Positions 44,270 through 53,026 are shown, numbered from the stretch's first letter. The stretch: DNA of 64,000 nt from Sphingopyxis sp. OAS728 (GCF_014873485.1 NZ_JADBDT010000001.1:3714501-3778500); one strand, 5' to 3'. Numbers and translations: made by a program. The notes: generated by a model from the sequence alone, not told the origin.

Positions 44270-45366
44270 ACGATCGCGAGCGCGAACAGCAGCGACACGG
44301 CAAAGCTCGTCAGCGAGGCGAGCAGCACCGGGACCCCCGCGCGCCAGCCCATTTCGAGCAGCAGGTCCAGCCGCGTACGCATCGCGGTCGCGGTGACCGC
44401 TAGCAGCAGCAGCGCCTTCGACGCGGTCAGCGCCCCGCCGCGCGCTGCATCGGGGATCGGCGCAAGGCTGTTCAGCGTCACCAGCGCAAAGAAGGCGACG
44501 ATGAACCAAGGGAGGGCAAGGCGGCGCCAGATGCGTTTCTCACCGCCGTCCTCGGGCTTGAGCAGCAGCCCGACGAGCGCGACCACGGGCGCGAGCAGCG
44601 CGACGCGCGCCAGCTTGACGATCGTCGCGCTCGCCCCCGCCGCGTCCGAAAAGGCGTAACCGCCGCCGATCGCCTGTGCGACGTCGTGGATCGACGCCCC
44701 GATCAGGAACCCGGCCTGCGCGTCGCTCAGGCCGAAGCGCGCCGCCAGCAAAGGATAGATCGTCATCGCGAGCGCGCTCGCGAGCGAGACGCCGACGAGG
44801 GTCAATGCGAATTGCGCCTGCGACAGCCGCTGCTTCCCGATGACGCCATAGAGCGCCAGCGCCGCGCTCGCGCCACAGATCGCCGTCGCGCCGCCCGCGA
44901 GCAGCCCGGCATAGGGCGACTGACCCGAAATCCGCGCGCCCAGAAATCCCGCGCCCATTGTTAGCGTCATGATGATGATCAGCGCCGCGAACGGCACCGG
45001 CCCCAGCACCGCGATTTGCAGAAAAGTAACCTGCAACCCCAGCACCACGATGCCGATGCGCAGAAAGGTGCGCGAGGCGAAGTCGAGCCCGCGGTGCGTC
45101 GCCTCGTTCGTCGAGATGAAATTGAGCGCCAGCCCGACGAGCAGGCCGAGCAGGATGATCGGAAACCCATAATGGTCGGACAGCCATGCCGCCGCCGCCG
45201 AAGCCACCGCGCAGGCGGCGAGGCCCGGGAACAGGCTGCCCTTCGGCGCCGTACCCGCCATTGTCTGCGCCAGATGCAATTCGCCGAACAAGTCGCCGCC
45301 GCTCGGCAAATTATTCCAATGCGCGTGGCGCATCGATGTCAGATCGTTTCTGTCCAGCGCTGTCAT
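44266..45366 (-). CDS. YeiH/UPF0324-family putative sulfate (sulfite) exporter
   Basis: This 366-residue membrane protein has about ten hydrophobic segments and the family's ATAICGASAALAL and GASIHDVAQAIGGGYAFSD motifs. The family (PF03601) is annotated as putative sulfate exporter with little experimental proof. It diverges from the LacI gene of the sulfoquinovose-like cluster, and a partial LacI-type site (TGACAGCG...) overlaps ATG 45366. Export of sulfite or sulfate released by the flavin monooxygenase downstream is the natural inference. No clear ribosome site was seen; ATG 45333 is an alternative start. Confidence 0.82.
   Translation of the reverse strand: MTALDRNDLTSMRHAHWNNLPSGGDLFGELHLAQTMAGTAPKGSLFPGLAACAVASAAAAWLSDHYGFPIILLGLLVGLALNFISTNEATHRGLDFASRTFLRIGIVVLGLQVTFLQIAVLGPVPFAALIIIMTLTMGAGFLGARISGQSPYAGLLAGGATAICGASAALALYGVIGKQRLSQAQFALTLVGVSLASALAMTIYPLLAARFGLSDAQAGFLIGASIHDVAQAIGGGYAFSDAAGASATIVKLARVALLAPVVALVGLLLKPEDGGEKRIWRRLALPWFIVAFFALVTLNSLAPIPDAARGGALTASKALLLLAVTATAMRTRLDLLLEMGWRAGVPVLLASLTSFAVSLLFALAIV
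45351..45366. promoter_or_regulatory. Weak fourth LacI-type site at the exporter start
   Basis: Read on the minus strand, TGACAGCGCTGGAC keeps the perfect left half TGACAGCG of the three operators listed downstream, but its right half is degenerate. It overlaps the exporter's first codons (Met-Thr-Ala-Leu-Asp), so it may be coincidence. Confidence 0.25.
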
Positions 45367-45523
45367 AATGTCGCGCCATATCGTGAAGCCGGGCAGGCGC
45401 GCAAGGCTTCTCTTGCGGTGCGCGGCGCGACGCGCCAAAGCAGACAACGATAGTCAGCAGGCCAACGGGGAGATGCGCTGCCGTGACAGGGATTTGCCAG
45501 CCGGGGACGGAGCGCAAGCGCGC

Positions 45524-46528
45524 ATGACCCGGGCAACGATCAAGGATGTCTCGCGCGTCGCGGGCGTGTCGATCAAGACCGTGTCGCGCGTGCTCAACAA
45601 GGAACGCTATGTCAGCGACGACATGCGGCAAAAGGTCGAGGAGGCGGTCGCCCGCCTCAACTATCACCCCAGTCAGGCGGCGCGCACGCTCGCGGGGAAA
45701 CGCTCGTTCCAGATCGGGCTGATCCACGACAACCCCAGCCCCTATTATATCTTCAACATGCAGGCGGGGGTCGGGCAACGTTGCCGAGAGGCCGACTTTC
45801 GCATGATCGTCCAGCCCTGCGACATCAACTCGCCCGGCCTTGTCGACGACATCGGCGCGCTGATCGATCAGGCGCAGCTCGACGGCATCATCATGACCCC
45901 GCCGGTGACCGACGTCGGCACCGCGCTTGCCGAACTGTTCCGCCGCAAGATCCCCGTCGTGCGCGTCCAGCCGGGCACCGACCTGACCGCGACCTCGGCG
46001 GTTTACATCGACAATGTGCAGGCGGCCGACGACATGACGGCGTACCTGATCTCGCTCGGCCATCGCCGCATCGGCTTCGTCACAGGGCACGGCAATTATT
46101 TCGCGAGCGGCCAGCGGCTGACCGGATACCGGCAGGCGCTCCAGCGCGCAGGGATAGGCTTCGACGCGGCGCTGGTCTTTCCGGGTCAGTTCGATTTCCA
46201 GTCGGGGACCGCCGCGGCCGAAGCGCTGCTGGCGCTCGACCAGCCGCCGACCGCAATCTTCGCGAGCAGCGACGACATGGCCGCGGGCGTGCTGGCAGCG
46301 GCGCATCGGCTCGGCGTATCGGTGCCTGACCAATTGTCGGTCGCCGGCTTTGACGACACCGACCTCGCGCAGGTCGTCTGGCCGTCGCTGACCACGATCC
46401 ACCAGCCGATCCGCGACCTCGGCTACGCCGCCGCCGACCTGCTGCTCGAATTCGGCGAGACGATCGAGCGGCGGCAATTGCCGCACAAGCTCGTCGTGCG
46501 CGGTTCGACGGCGGCGCCGAAAGGTTGA
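45524..46528 (+). CDS. LacI-family regulator of the sulfoquinovose-like locus
   Basis: This 334-residue protein has an N-terminal LacI HTH (TIKDVSRVAGVSIKTVSRVL, about 5-24) with hinge helix QAARTLAGKRS, then a periplasmic-binding-protein-like sensor domain with SSDDMAAGVL and the AGFDD segment typical of LacI C-domains. GACGGAG upstream supports ATG 45524. It is divergent from the YeiH-type exporter and lies upstream of the MFS, reductase and monooxygenase genes. Three palindromes with a central CG (TGACARCGWTRTCW) precede those units and are its probable operators. The inducer may be sulfoquinovose or its glycoside; this is inference. Confidence 0.9.
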   Translation: MTRATIKDVSRVAGVSIKTVSRVLNKERYVSDDMRQKVEEAVARLNYHPSQAARTLAGKRSFQIGLIHDNPSPYYIFNMQAGVGQRCREADFRMIVQPCDINSPGLVDDIGALIDQAQLDGIIMTPPVTDVGTALAELFRRKIPVVRVQPGTDLTATSAVYIDNVQAADDMTAYLISLGHRRIGFVTGHGNYFASGQRLTGYRQALQRAGIGFDAALVFPGQFDFQSGTAAAEALLALDQPPTAIFASSDDMAAGVLAAAHRLGVSVPDQLSVAGFDDTDLAQVVWPSLTTIHQPIRDLGYAAADLLLEFGETIERRQLPHKLVVRGSTAAPKG

Positions 46529-46555
46529 AAACGACCGGTTGTTGCCGATAGAGAT

Positions 46556-46641
46556 GTGAACCCCGGCGAAAGCCGGGGCCCAGAATTCCAACGCTGACCT
46601 CGGCGCTTCCGCGCTGGGCCCCGGCTTTCGCCGGGGTTCAC
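46556..46641. repeat. Dispersed inverted repeat (28-bp perfect arms)
   Basis: The arms at 46556-46583 and 46614-46641 are exact inverted copies built round CCCCGGCGAAAGCCGGGG, itself a small palindrome. The same core recurs at 48024-48090 and 52873-52950, always between genes, as typical of sphingomonad REP-like elements. Confidence 0.85.
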
Positions 46642-46700
46642 AAAGGGCAGCTGCCCACCCCATTCCTGCCACTATGAAAAAACGTCTGTCCTTTCCGATA

Positions 46701-46714
46701 TGACAACGTTATCT
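46701..46714. promoter_or_regulatory. LacI-type operator before the MFS gene
   Basis: TGACAACGTTATCT has a central CG and matches the sites at 48156-48169 and 53000-53013 at 11 and 12 of 14 positions respectively. It lies 36 bp before the MFS start. Confidence 0.7.
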
Positions 46715-46749
46715 CATCTGCACGACAGATAGATTCGGGAGAGACGATC

Positions 46750-48000
46750 TTGGCGCAAATCGCCGATAAACGCCGCTGGCTCGTGGTGGGGCTCGTCTTC
46801 ATCGCGATCGTCCTCAACTATGTCGACCGCCAGATCCTTGCGCTGCTCAAGCCGACGCTCCAGCTCGAGTTCGACTGGACCGACCGCGATTACAGCCACA
46901 TGGCCTCGGCCTTCCAGTTCGCCGCCGCGCTCGCCTTCCTCGGCACCGGCTGGTTCATCGACAAGGTCGGGCTGCGCTGGGGTTTCGCGATCGGCGTCGG
47001 CGTGTGGAGCCTCGCGGGCATGGCACATGCCTTTGCAACCACCGTATCGGGCTTCGTCGCCTCGCGCGCGGTGCTCGGCGCGGCGGAATCGATCGGCACC
47101 CCGGCCGCGGTGAAGACCGCCGCGACCTACTTCAACGCGAAGGAGCGAAGTTTCGTCCTCGGCCTCGGCGGTATCGCGCCGAACGTCGGCGCGATCCTGA
47201 CGCCTTTGCTCATCCCGCTGATGGCGCTGATGTGGGGCTGGCAGGCGACCTTCCTGATCGCCGGCGGGCTCGGGCTCGTCTGGGTCGTCGTGTGGTTGAT
47301 GGTCCGGATTCCCGAGCAGCCGAACGCCGCGCGCGACGCCGCGGCGCCGCCGATTCCGTGGAGCAGCCTGCTCCGCGATCGCCGCCAATGGGCGGTTATC
47401 CTCGGGAAAGCGCTCACCGATCAGGTGTGGTGGTTCCTGCTTTTCTTCATGCCCGACCTTTTCCACCGCGTCTTCGGGCTGACGCAGGGCACGCTCGGTC
47501 TGCCCGTCGCCTTCGTCTATTTCATGGCGGCGCTTGGCGGCATCACCGGCGGCTATCTGCCCTCCTATCTGATGGGCCGCCGCGGCTGGACCGTGAACGC
47601 TGCGCGCAAGACGACGATGCTCATCTATGCGCTGCTCATCCTGCCCGTGCCCTTGCTCGTCGGGGTCGACAGCGCATGGGTCGCCGCGATGATCCTCGGC
47701 CTCGCGCTCTTCGCGCATCAGGGCTTCTCGACCAATCTCTTCGGCCTCACCACCGACGTCTTCCCCGCGCGCATCGTCGGCTCGGCGATCGGGATCGGCG
47801 CCTTTGCCGGCAATTTGTCGGGCATGGCGATGATCGAGTTCGCGGGCTGGTCGCTCGACACGGGCAGGGGCTATCTGCCGATGATGCTTGTCTGTGCTTT
47901 CACCTATCTCGTCGCGCTCGCGGCGATCCACCTCATCCTCCCGCGCATCGTCGCCGTCGACGAGGAGGACGACGGCGAAGTGCAGGTGCTGGCGCATTGA
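46750..48000 (+). CDS. MFS transporter, anion:cation (ExuT/GudP-like) type
   Basis: This 416-residue, twelve-segment carrier has the ACS-family opening LNYVDRQILALLKP and the RAVLGAAESIGTPAAVKT motif of hexuronate/organic-anion symporters. It would import an anionic sugar or organic acid. In this cluster sulfoquinovose or sulfoquinovosyl-glycerol, both sugar sulfonates, fits well, replacing the ABC importer of the Agrobacterium smo cluster. The start is TTG 46750 behind GGGAGAG. A LacI-type operator lies 36 bp upstream, and a dispersed inverted repeat separates it from the next unit. Confidence 0.85.
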   Translation: MAQIADKRRWLVVGLVFIAIVLNYVDRQILALLKPTLQLEFDWTDRDYSHMASAFQFAAALAFLGTGWFIDKVGLRWGFAIGVGVWSLAGMAHAFATTVSGFVASRAVLGAAESIGTPAAVKTAATYFNAKERSFVLGLGGIAPNVGAILTPLLIPLMALMWGWQATFLIAGGLGLVWVVVWLMVRIPEQPNAARDAAAPPIPWSSLLRDRRQWAVILGKALTDQVWWFLLFFMPDLFHRVFGLTQGTLGLPVAFVYFMAALGGITGGYLPSYLMGRRGWTVNAARKTTMLIYALLILPVPLLVGVDSAWVAAMILGLALFAHQGFSTNLFGLTTDVFPARIVGSAIGIGAFAGNLSGMAMIEFAGWSLDTGRGYLPMMLVCAFTYLVALAAIHLILPRIVAVDEEDDGEVQVLAH

Positions 48001-48023
48001 TGGAAAAAATGGATCATATCTGG

Positions 48024-48090
48024 TGCTCCCCGGCGAAAGCCGGGGCCTATCTCCTGCCGCCTACTGGACCCCGGCTTTCGCCGGGGAACA
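48024..48090. repeat. Dispersed inverted repeat
   Basis: CCCCGGCGAAAGCCGGGG at 48028-48045 faces CCCCGGCTTTCGCCGGGG at 48069-48086, the same core as the repeats at 46.6 and 52.9 kb, with less conserved flanks. Confidence 0.8.
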
Positions 48091-48155
48091 CGAAGGGCGA
48101 CATCTAACGAACCGCATACGAAACCCGCTTCCCTCCCATCCGATTATGGAGTATA

Positions 48156-48169
48156 TGACAGCGATGTCA
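48156..48169. promoter_or_regulatory. LacI-type operator overlapping the reductase start
   Basis: TGACAGCGATGTCA is symmetric except at one pair. It covers the candidate start codons of the aldo/keto reductase (48155 and 48164), so bound repressor would sit over the translation start region of the reductase/monooxygenase operon. Confidence 0.7.
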
Positions 48170-49066
48170 GATTTTCTTCCCGCTCCCGCCAATGTGACCT
48201 TCGCCGGTCATGAGATTTCACCCATCGCCTGGGGCATGTGGCGCTTCGCCGGTGTCGATGTTTCGACCGCGCGCGCGCGCATCGATGCCGCCTTCGAAAC
48301 GGGCGTCAACCTGTTCGACACCGCCGACATCTATGGCTGCGACACACCCGGCGGCTTCGGTTCGGCCGAGGCACTCCTTGGCGACGTCTTCGCCGAAGCC
48401 CCCGGCCTTCGCGACAGGATGATCCTCGCGACCAAGGGTGGGATCATCCTCGGTGTGCCGTACGACAGCAGCCACGCCTATCTCACGTCGGCGATCGACA
48501 TCTCGCTGAAACGCCTGCGCACCGACCATGTCGAACTGTGGCAGATCCACCGCCCCGACCTGCTCACCCATCCGCAGGAAATCGCGCGCGCGCTCGAGGA
48601 TGCGCACCGCGCGGGCAAGGTCGGCGCGATCGGCGTGTCGAATTTCACGCCTGCCCAGACCGCGGCGCTCGCCAAATTCCTTCCCGTTCCCGTGGTCAGC
48701 CACCAGAGCGAATTTTCGCCGCTCCACCTCGCCCCGCTCTTCGACGGCATCTTCGACCAGTCGATGGCCGAGGGGATGAGCTTCCTCGCCTGGTCGCCGC
48801 TCGGCGGCGGCCGGCTTGGCGATCCGGCCGACGAGCGCACGCGCGCAGTCGCCGGACTGCTCGACGCGAAGGCCGCCGAATATGGCGTCTCGCGCGCCGC
48901 CGCGACCTACAGCTGGGTGATGGCGCATCCCGCGCGCCCGATCCCGATCGTCGGCACGCAGAATGTCGATCGTATCAAGGAAATTCCGCAGGCCTTCGCC
49001 CCGCGCTGGACGCGCGCCGAATGGTACGCGGTGCTGCAAACTTCGATGGGAGAGAAACTGCCATGA
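48164..49066 (+). CDS. Aldo/keto reductase, SmoB-like context
   Basis: This 300-residue AKR TIM barrel has the catalytic tetrad D52, Y57, K91 and H129 (FDTADIYG, ATKGG, WQIHRPD) and the C-terminal IVGTQN cofactor segment, so it should be NAD(P)H-dependent. Its stop overlaps the flavin monooxygenase start by 4 bp. In the sulfo-SMO pathway an AKR (SmoB) reduces 6-oxo-glucose, made by the SQ monooxygenase, to glucose, and the same pairing here supports that role. ATGs at 48146, 48155 and 48164 are in frame. GGAG at 48148 and the operator over 48156-48169 make 48164 or 48155 likeliest. A general sugar dehydrogenase is the alternative. Confidence 0.85.
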   Translation: MSDFLPAPANVTFAGHEISPIAWGMWRFAGVDVSTARARIDAAFETGVNLFDTADIYGCDTPGGFGSAEALLGDVFAEAPGLRDRMILATKGGIILGVPYDSSHAYLTSAIDISLKRLRTDHVELWQIHRPDLLTHPQEIARALEDAHRAGKVGAIGVSNFTPAQTAALAKFLPVPVVSHQSEFSPLHLAPLFDGIFDQSMAEGMSFLAWSPLGGGRLGDPADERTRAVAGLLDAKAAEYGVSRAAATYSWVMAHPARPIPIVGTQNVDRIKEIPQAFAPRWTRAEWYAVLQTSMGEKLP

Positions 49067-50130
49067 CCGACCGCTCGTGCGAAGTCAGCTGGTTTTCGGC
49101 GCTCTGCGACGACGACTATGAATTTCTCGGCGTCCCCGACCCGATGCTGAAATCGAGCTGGGAGCATTGCCGCGACATCGTGATGCAGGCCGACTCCTTG
49201 GGGTTCGACAATATCCTGCTGCCCTCGGGCTATGCGCTCGGCATCGATACCACCGCCTTCGCCGCGGCGATCGCGACGATGGTGAAGCGCATCCGCCTGC
49301 TGATGGCGGTGCGCATCGGCGAAAGCTGGCCGCCGCAACTCGCGCGCCAGATCGCGACGATCGACCAGATCCTCGGCGGCCGCCTGACCGTCAACATCAT
49401 CTCCTCGGACATGCCGGGCGAGACGATGGACTCCGAACCGCGCTACCGCCGCACCGTTGAGGCGATGCATATTCTGAAGACCCTGCTCAACGGCGAGGCG
49501 CTCGACCATGACGGCGAGTTCTGGAAGCTGCAGGTCGCCCCCGCGCGTGTCGGCACCGTGTCGGGCAAGGCGCCGCCGCTCTATTTCGGCGGCCTCTCGC
49601 CCGCCGCGCGCGACGCCGCGGCAAAGGGCTGCGACGTCTTCCTGATGTGGCCCGACCGCGAAGAGGTGGTGAAGGAGATCATCGCCGATATGACCAAGCG
49701 CGCCGCAGCCTATGGCCGCACGCTCAAATTCGGCTACCGCGCGCACATGATCGTGCGCGATACCGAAAGCGAGGCGCGCACCGCTGCCGACCGCCTGCTC
49801 TCGAAACTCGACGCCGCAAAGGGCGCCGAAATCAAGGCCAAGTCGCTCGACTCGCAAAGCTTCGGCGTCAACGCACAGGTCGCGCTGCGCGAAGCCGCGT
49901 CGGACGATGGCTATGTCGAGGATAATCTCTGGACCGGCGTCGGCCGCGCCCGCTCGGGCTGCGGCGCCGCGATCGTCGGCGATCCCGATCAGGTGCTCGC
50001 GAAGCTCAATCGTTATCAGGATATGGGCATCGAGGCGTTCATCCTCTCGGGCTATCCGCACGCCGCCGAAGCCGACCTCTTCGCGCGCCATGTGCTGCCG
50101 AAGATGAAGCACGGGCGGCTGGAGGTCTAA
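49063..50130 (+). CDS. LLM-class FMNH2-dependent monooxygenase, SsuD/SmoC-like
   Basis: This 355-residue bacterial-luciferase-fold protein resembles alkanesulfonate monooxygenase: the LLPSGYALGIDTTAFAAA and RIRLLMAVRIGESWPPQLARQIATID segments, GGRLTVNIISSDMPGE, then YFGGLSPAARDAAAKGCDVFLMW and an RSGCGAAIVGDPDQV end segment. SsuD-type enzymes cleave C-S bonds of sulfonates with FMNH2 and O2, releasing sulfite. With an AKR coupled in front, a sulfoquinovosidase and a putative sulfite exporter in the cluster, sulfoquinovose monooxygenase is the best guess. No flavin reductase (SsuE/SmoA) is in the window, so reduced flavin must come from elsewhere. Confidence 0.87.
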   Translation: MTDRSCEVSWFSALCDDDYEFLGVPDPMLKSSWEHCRDIVMQADSLGFDNILLPSGYALGIDTTAFAAAIATMVKRIRLLMAVRIGESWPPQLARQIATIDQILGGRLTVNIISSDMPGETMDSEPRYRRTVEAMHILKTLLNGEALDHDGEFWKLQVAPARVGTVSGKAPPLYFGGLSPAARDAAAKGCDVFLMWPDREEVVKEIIADMTKRAAAYGRTLKFGYRAHMIVRDTESEARTAADRLLSKLDAAKGAEIKAKSLDSQSFGVNAQVALREAASDDGYVEDNLWTGVGRARSGCGAAIVGDPDQVLAKLNRYQDMGIEAFILSGYPHAAEADLFARHVLPKMKHGRLEV

Positions 50131-50135
50131 CCATT

Positions 50136-50218
50136 CGTCACCCCGGACTTGATCCGGGGTCCACGAAGGCCAACGCCACCCTTGACGTCATGGATCCCGG
50201 ATCAAGTCCGGGATGACG
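50136..50218. repeat. Dispersed inverted repeat, second family
   Basis: Arms 50136-50163 and 50191-50218 match at 26 of 28 positions and contain CCCCGGACTTGATCCGGGG. It lies between convergent genes (monooxygenase and Fe-ADH), so it may double as a bidirectional terminator. Confidence 0.8.
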
Positions 50219-50326
50219 ATGGTGTGTGGGTGGATGCCCCGCCTCCTCGATGAGACGTAGGAGAGAGGGAGACGGGGCGAGCGCGCTAAAGCAGAGCGCG
50301 CCTTGCCCGTCGATTAACCGAAGGTG

Positions 50327-51493
50327 TTATCCCGCCCAAACTGCGGCATAAAGTTCCGCCATCTCTTCTGCATTCGGCACGCGCGGGTTGTTCGCGGGCG
50401 ACCCCGACGCCGCCGCCTGCGCGCACATCGTCGGGACCAGCGCGTCCCAGCGCGCCGCGTCGATCCCCCACGCCGCGGGCCCCGGCACCTCGAGCTCGCG
50501 GTTGAGCGCCGCCAGTTCGCCCAGCAGCCGCGCCACCGCTGACTGATCACCCTCGGCTTCGTCCGCCACCCCCATCGCCCTTGCGCAGTCGCCATAGCGA
50601 TGCAGCGCCGCGGGTGCCGACCAGGCGGTCACTGCGGGTAGCAGCATTGCGTTCGACAGCCCGTGCGGGACATGGAAATGCGCTCCGATCGGCCGGCTCA
50701 TCCCGTGGACCAGCGCGACCGAGCTGTTCGAAAAGGCGATCCCCGCCTGCGTCGCGCCCAGCATCATCGCCTCGCGTGCCGCCGCGTCCATCGGGTCGCT
50801 GCACACGCGCCGCAGGTTCGGCGCCAGCGCGCGCATCGCGAGCAAGGCCATGCCGTCGCTGAACGGATTGGCGCGCTTCGACACATAGGCCTCGATCGCA
50901 TGGACCAGCGAGTCGATACCCGTATCGGCGGTTAGTCTCTTGGGTTTGGTGAAGGTCAGCTCATAATCCACGAGCGCGGCGATGGGCAGGTAAGCCAGCC
51001 CCGGGCACAGCATCTTCTCGTCGGTCGCTTCGTCGGTGATGATCGTGAAGCGCGTCGCCTCCGACCCCGTGCCCGCCGTGGTCGGGATCGCGATCACCGG
51101 GAGCCCCGGCGCGTCCTGCACATGCGGCGCCTTGTAATCGGCCATCGCCCCGCCGCGCATTCCTAGCAGCGCGATCGCCTTCGCGCTGTCGAGCGGACTG
51201 CCCCCGCCAAAGCCGACGACGCAGTCGTGATCGCCCTCCAACAGATAGGCGACCCCGGCATCGACCGACGCCACCGTCGGGTCGGGCACCGTCTCGGCGA
51301 ACACCCGCGTCGCGATCCCCGCCGCGGCCAGCCCGTCGACCAGCTCGGCCACACGCCCGCTGCTCACCAGATAGCCGTCCGTCACGACCAGCGGCCGCGA
51401 CAGCCCCAGCGACGCCAGCACTTCGGGCAATTGCTTCGACGCGCCGCCGCCGATCCGGAAAATGCGGGGCAGGGCGATGCTGGCGATACTCAA
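50327..51493 (-). CDS. Iron-containing alcohol dehydrogenase
   Basis: This 388-residue group III ADH has an N-terminal NAD(P)-binding half with GFGGGSPLDSAKAIA and a helical metal half with DTGIDSLVHAIEAYVS and the His ligands in HGMSRP...HFHVPHG. It would oxidise or reduce a small alcohol/aldehyde, for example glycerol, lactaldehyde or a sulfo-analogue, with NAD(H). It starts at TTG 51493, which overlaps the stop of the upstream MFS by 4 bp, so the two form one operon. Sulfolactaldehyde or glyceraldehyde reduction would fit a sulfosugar setting, but the substrate is not shown. Confidence 0.88.
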   Translation of the reverse strand: MSIASIALPRIFRIGGGASKQLPEVLASLGLSRPLVVTDGYLVSSGRVAELVDGLAAAGIATRVFAETVPDPTVASVDAGVAYLLEGDHDCVVGFGGGSPLDSAKAIALLGMRGGAMADYKAPHVQDAPGLPVIAIPTTAGTGSEATRFTIITDEATDEKMLCPGLAYLPIAALVDYELTFTKPKRLTADTGIDSLVHAIEAYVSKRANPFSDGMALLAMRALAPNLRRVCSDPMDAAAREAMMLGATQAGIAFSNSSVALVHGMSRPIGAHFHVPHGLSNAMLLPAVTAWSAPAALHRYGDCARAMGVADEAEGDQSAVARLLGELAALNRELEVPGPAAWGIDAARWDALVPTMCAQAAASGSPANNPRVPNAEEMAELYAAVWAG

Positions 51494-52827
51494 CTGACCA
51501 TCTCCTCACGGATCGTTTTGCGCGCCATCCAGAACAGCGCCGAGGCGAGCGCGCCGAACAGGATGAAGATCATCAGCGACCAGCGCACGCCCTCCGCCGA
51601 CCCTAGCCCCATCGGGCCCGAGAGGAAATCGCTGACCGCGCCGACCCCGAGCGGGCCGAGGCCCAGCCCGAGCAGGTTGATGATGAACAGCAGCACCGCC
51701 ACCGCCGTCGCGCGCGTCTGCGGCCGCACCAGCCCTTGCACCGCGGCGAAGCCCGGCCCGTACCAGAGCGTGTTGAGCACCGGCGGAAAGGCGAACATGA
51801 CCAGCGCGAACACTGCAGAGTCCGCGAGCAATCCGGCGATGTAAAAGGGGATGCCGAGAAAGGTCGAAACCGCCGGGATCGCCACATAGGCGCGGAGATC
51901 ACGCGCGCCATATTTATCGGCGAGCTGCCCGCCCATCCACGTACCGAGCGCGCCCGTGAGCCCGAGCACGATGCCGAGCGCGACGCCGAGAAACCCCGTG
52001 AGCCCCAGCCCGAAATCGCCCGCGATCACCGTCAGCTCCGCGGCATGGTTGCGGAAGAAGAAGGGCGCGAGGAACGCCGCGGCGCCATAGCCGATGAACG
52101 CCTTGATCGCGGCGGCAAAGGCGATGAGCCAGAAGGTGCGCTTGCCGCGGATCTCCGCCATCGCGGTCTTGAAATCGGGCCGCGAGGCCTTCAGCGCCGC
52201 CAGATCGGCATTCATCTGTTGCCGCCGCGGCTCCTTCAGCGTCGCCCATGCGATCAGCGCCATCAGCACGCCCGGCGCCCCCGCGACCAGAAACGCCGTC
52301 CGCCACCCCCACGCATCGGCGATCAGCCCGCCCAACGCGAGGCCGAGCAGCCCGCCCAAGGGAATGCCAAGCGAATAGAAAGCGAGGGCGGAGGCGCGCT
52401 TTTCCTTTGGCGTATAGTCGGTGATCAGCGAATGCGCGGGCGGCGTACACCCCGCCTCGCCAATCCCGACGCCGATCCGGCACAGCACGAGCTGCACGAA
52501 GTTCTGCGCAAAGCCGCACGCGACGGTGAACACGCTCCACAGCCCCGCGGCCGCTGCGATGATCCGCGGCCGGTCGCCCGTCTCGGCAAAGCGCGCGATC
52601 GGGATGCCAAGCACGGTATAGAAAAGCGCAAAGGCGAGCCCCGTCATCACCCCGAGCTGCCAGTCGGCCAGATGCAGTTCATTCTTGATCGGCTCGGCAA
52701 GGATCGAGACGATCTGCCGGTCGAGAAAGTTGAGGATATAGATGATCAGCAGCACCGTCAGCGCATAGCGGCGGTACGCCGGGGACACGGGCGAAACGAG
52801 GGGCTGGGCGGGGGCTTCGGTCGTCAT
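51490..52827 (-). CDS. MFS transporter, spinster-like type
   Basis: This 445-residue, twelve-segment MFS protein has the opening YILNFLDRQIVSILAEPIK, RIGVGIGEAGCTPPAHSL and SLGIPLGGLLGLALGG, a pattern of the spinster-like/organic-acid group frequent in sphingomonads. GAGAGAGG precedes ATG 52827. It is coupled to the Fe-ADH gene. Import of the ADH substrate, or export of a product such as a short sulfonate, is possible. A dispersed inverted repeat lies between this gene and the LacI-type site at 53000, so LacI control in this direction is doubtful. Confidence 0.85.
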   Translation of the reverse strand: MTTEAPAQPLVSPVSPAYRRYALTVLLIIYILNFLDRQIVSILAEPIKNELHLADWQLGVMTGLAFALFYTVLGIPIARFAETGDRPRIIAAAAGLWSVFTVACGFAQNFVQLVLCRIGVGIGEAGCTPPAHSLITDYTPKEKRASALAFYSLGIPLGGLLGLALGGLIADAWGWRTAFLVAGAPGVLMALIAWATLKEPRRQQMNADLAALKASRPDFKTAMAEIRGKRTFWLIAFAAAIKAFIGYGAAAFLAPFFFRNHAAELTVIAGDFGLGLTGFLGVALGIVLGLTGALGTWMGGQLADKYGARDLRAYVAIPAVSTFLGIPFYIAGLLADSAVFALVMFAFPPVLNTLWYGPGFAAVQGLVRPQTRATAVAVLLFIINLLGLGLGPLGVGAVSDFLSGPMGLGSAEGVRWSLMIFILFGALASALFWMARKTIREEMVS

Positions 52828-52872
52828 CTCATCCTCTCTCGATTTTCTTTTTCTTCGTTATCGCGCTTCATA

Positions 52873-52950
52873 TGATCCCCGGCGAAAGCCGGGGCCCACG
52901 AAGGCAAGCGCAGTCTTGAAATTATGGGCCCCGGCTTTCGCCGGGGATCA
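52873..52950. repeat. Dispersed inverted repeat (26-bp perfect arms)
   Basis: Arms 52873-52898 and 52925-52950 are exact inverted copies with the CCCCGGCGAAAGCCGGGG core found at 46.6 and 48.0 kb. Confidence 0.85.
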
Positions 52951-52999
52951 CAACGCAACACCCGTAGAAGCCCGATTGACTCCCTCTCCCGACACGATA

Positions 53000-53013
53000 T
53001 GACAGCGTTGTCT
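53000..53013. promoter_or_regulatory. LacI-type operator before the TIM-barrel gene
   Basis: TGACAGCGTTGTCT, central CG, matches the two other sites (46701 and 48156) and ends 13 bp before the TTG start. TAT precedes the motif here and in the 48156 copy. Confidence 0.7.
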
Positions 53014-53026
53014 GAAAGGAAAGCCT

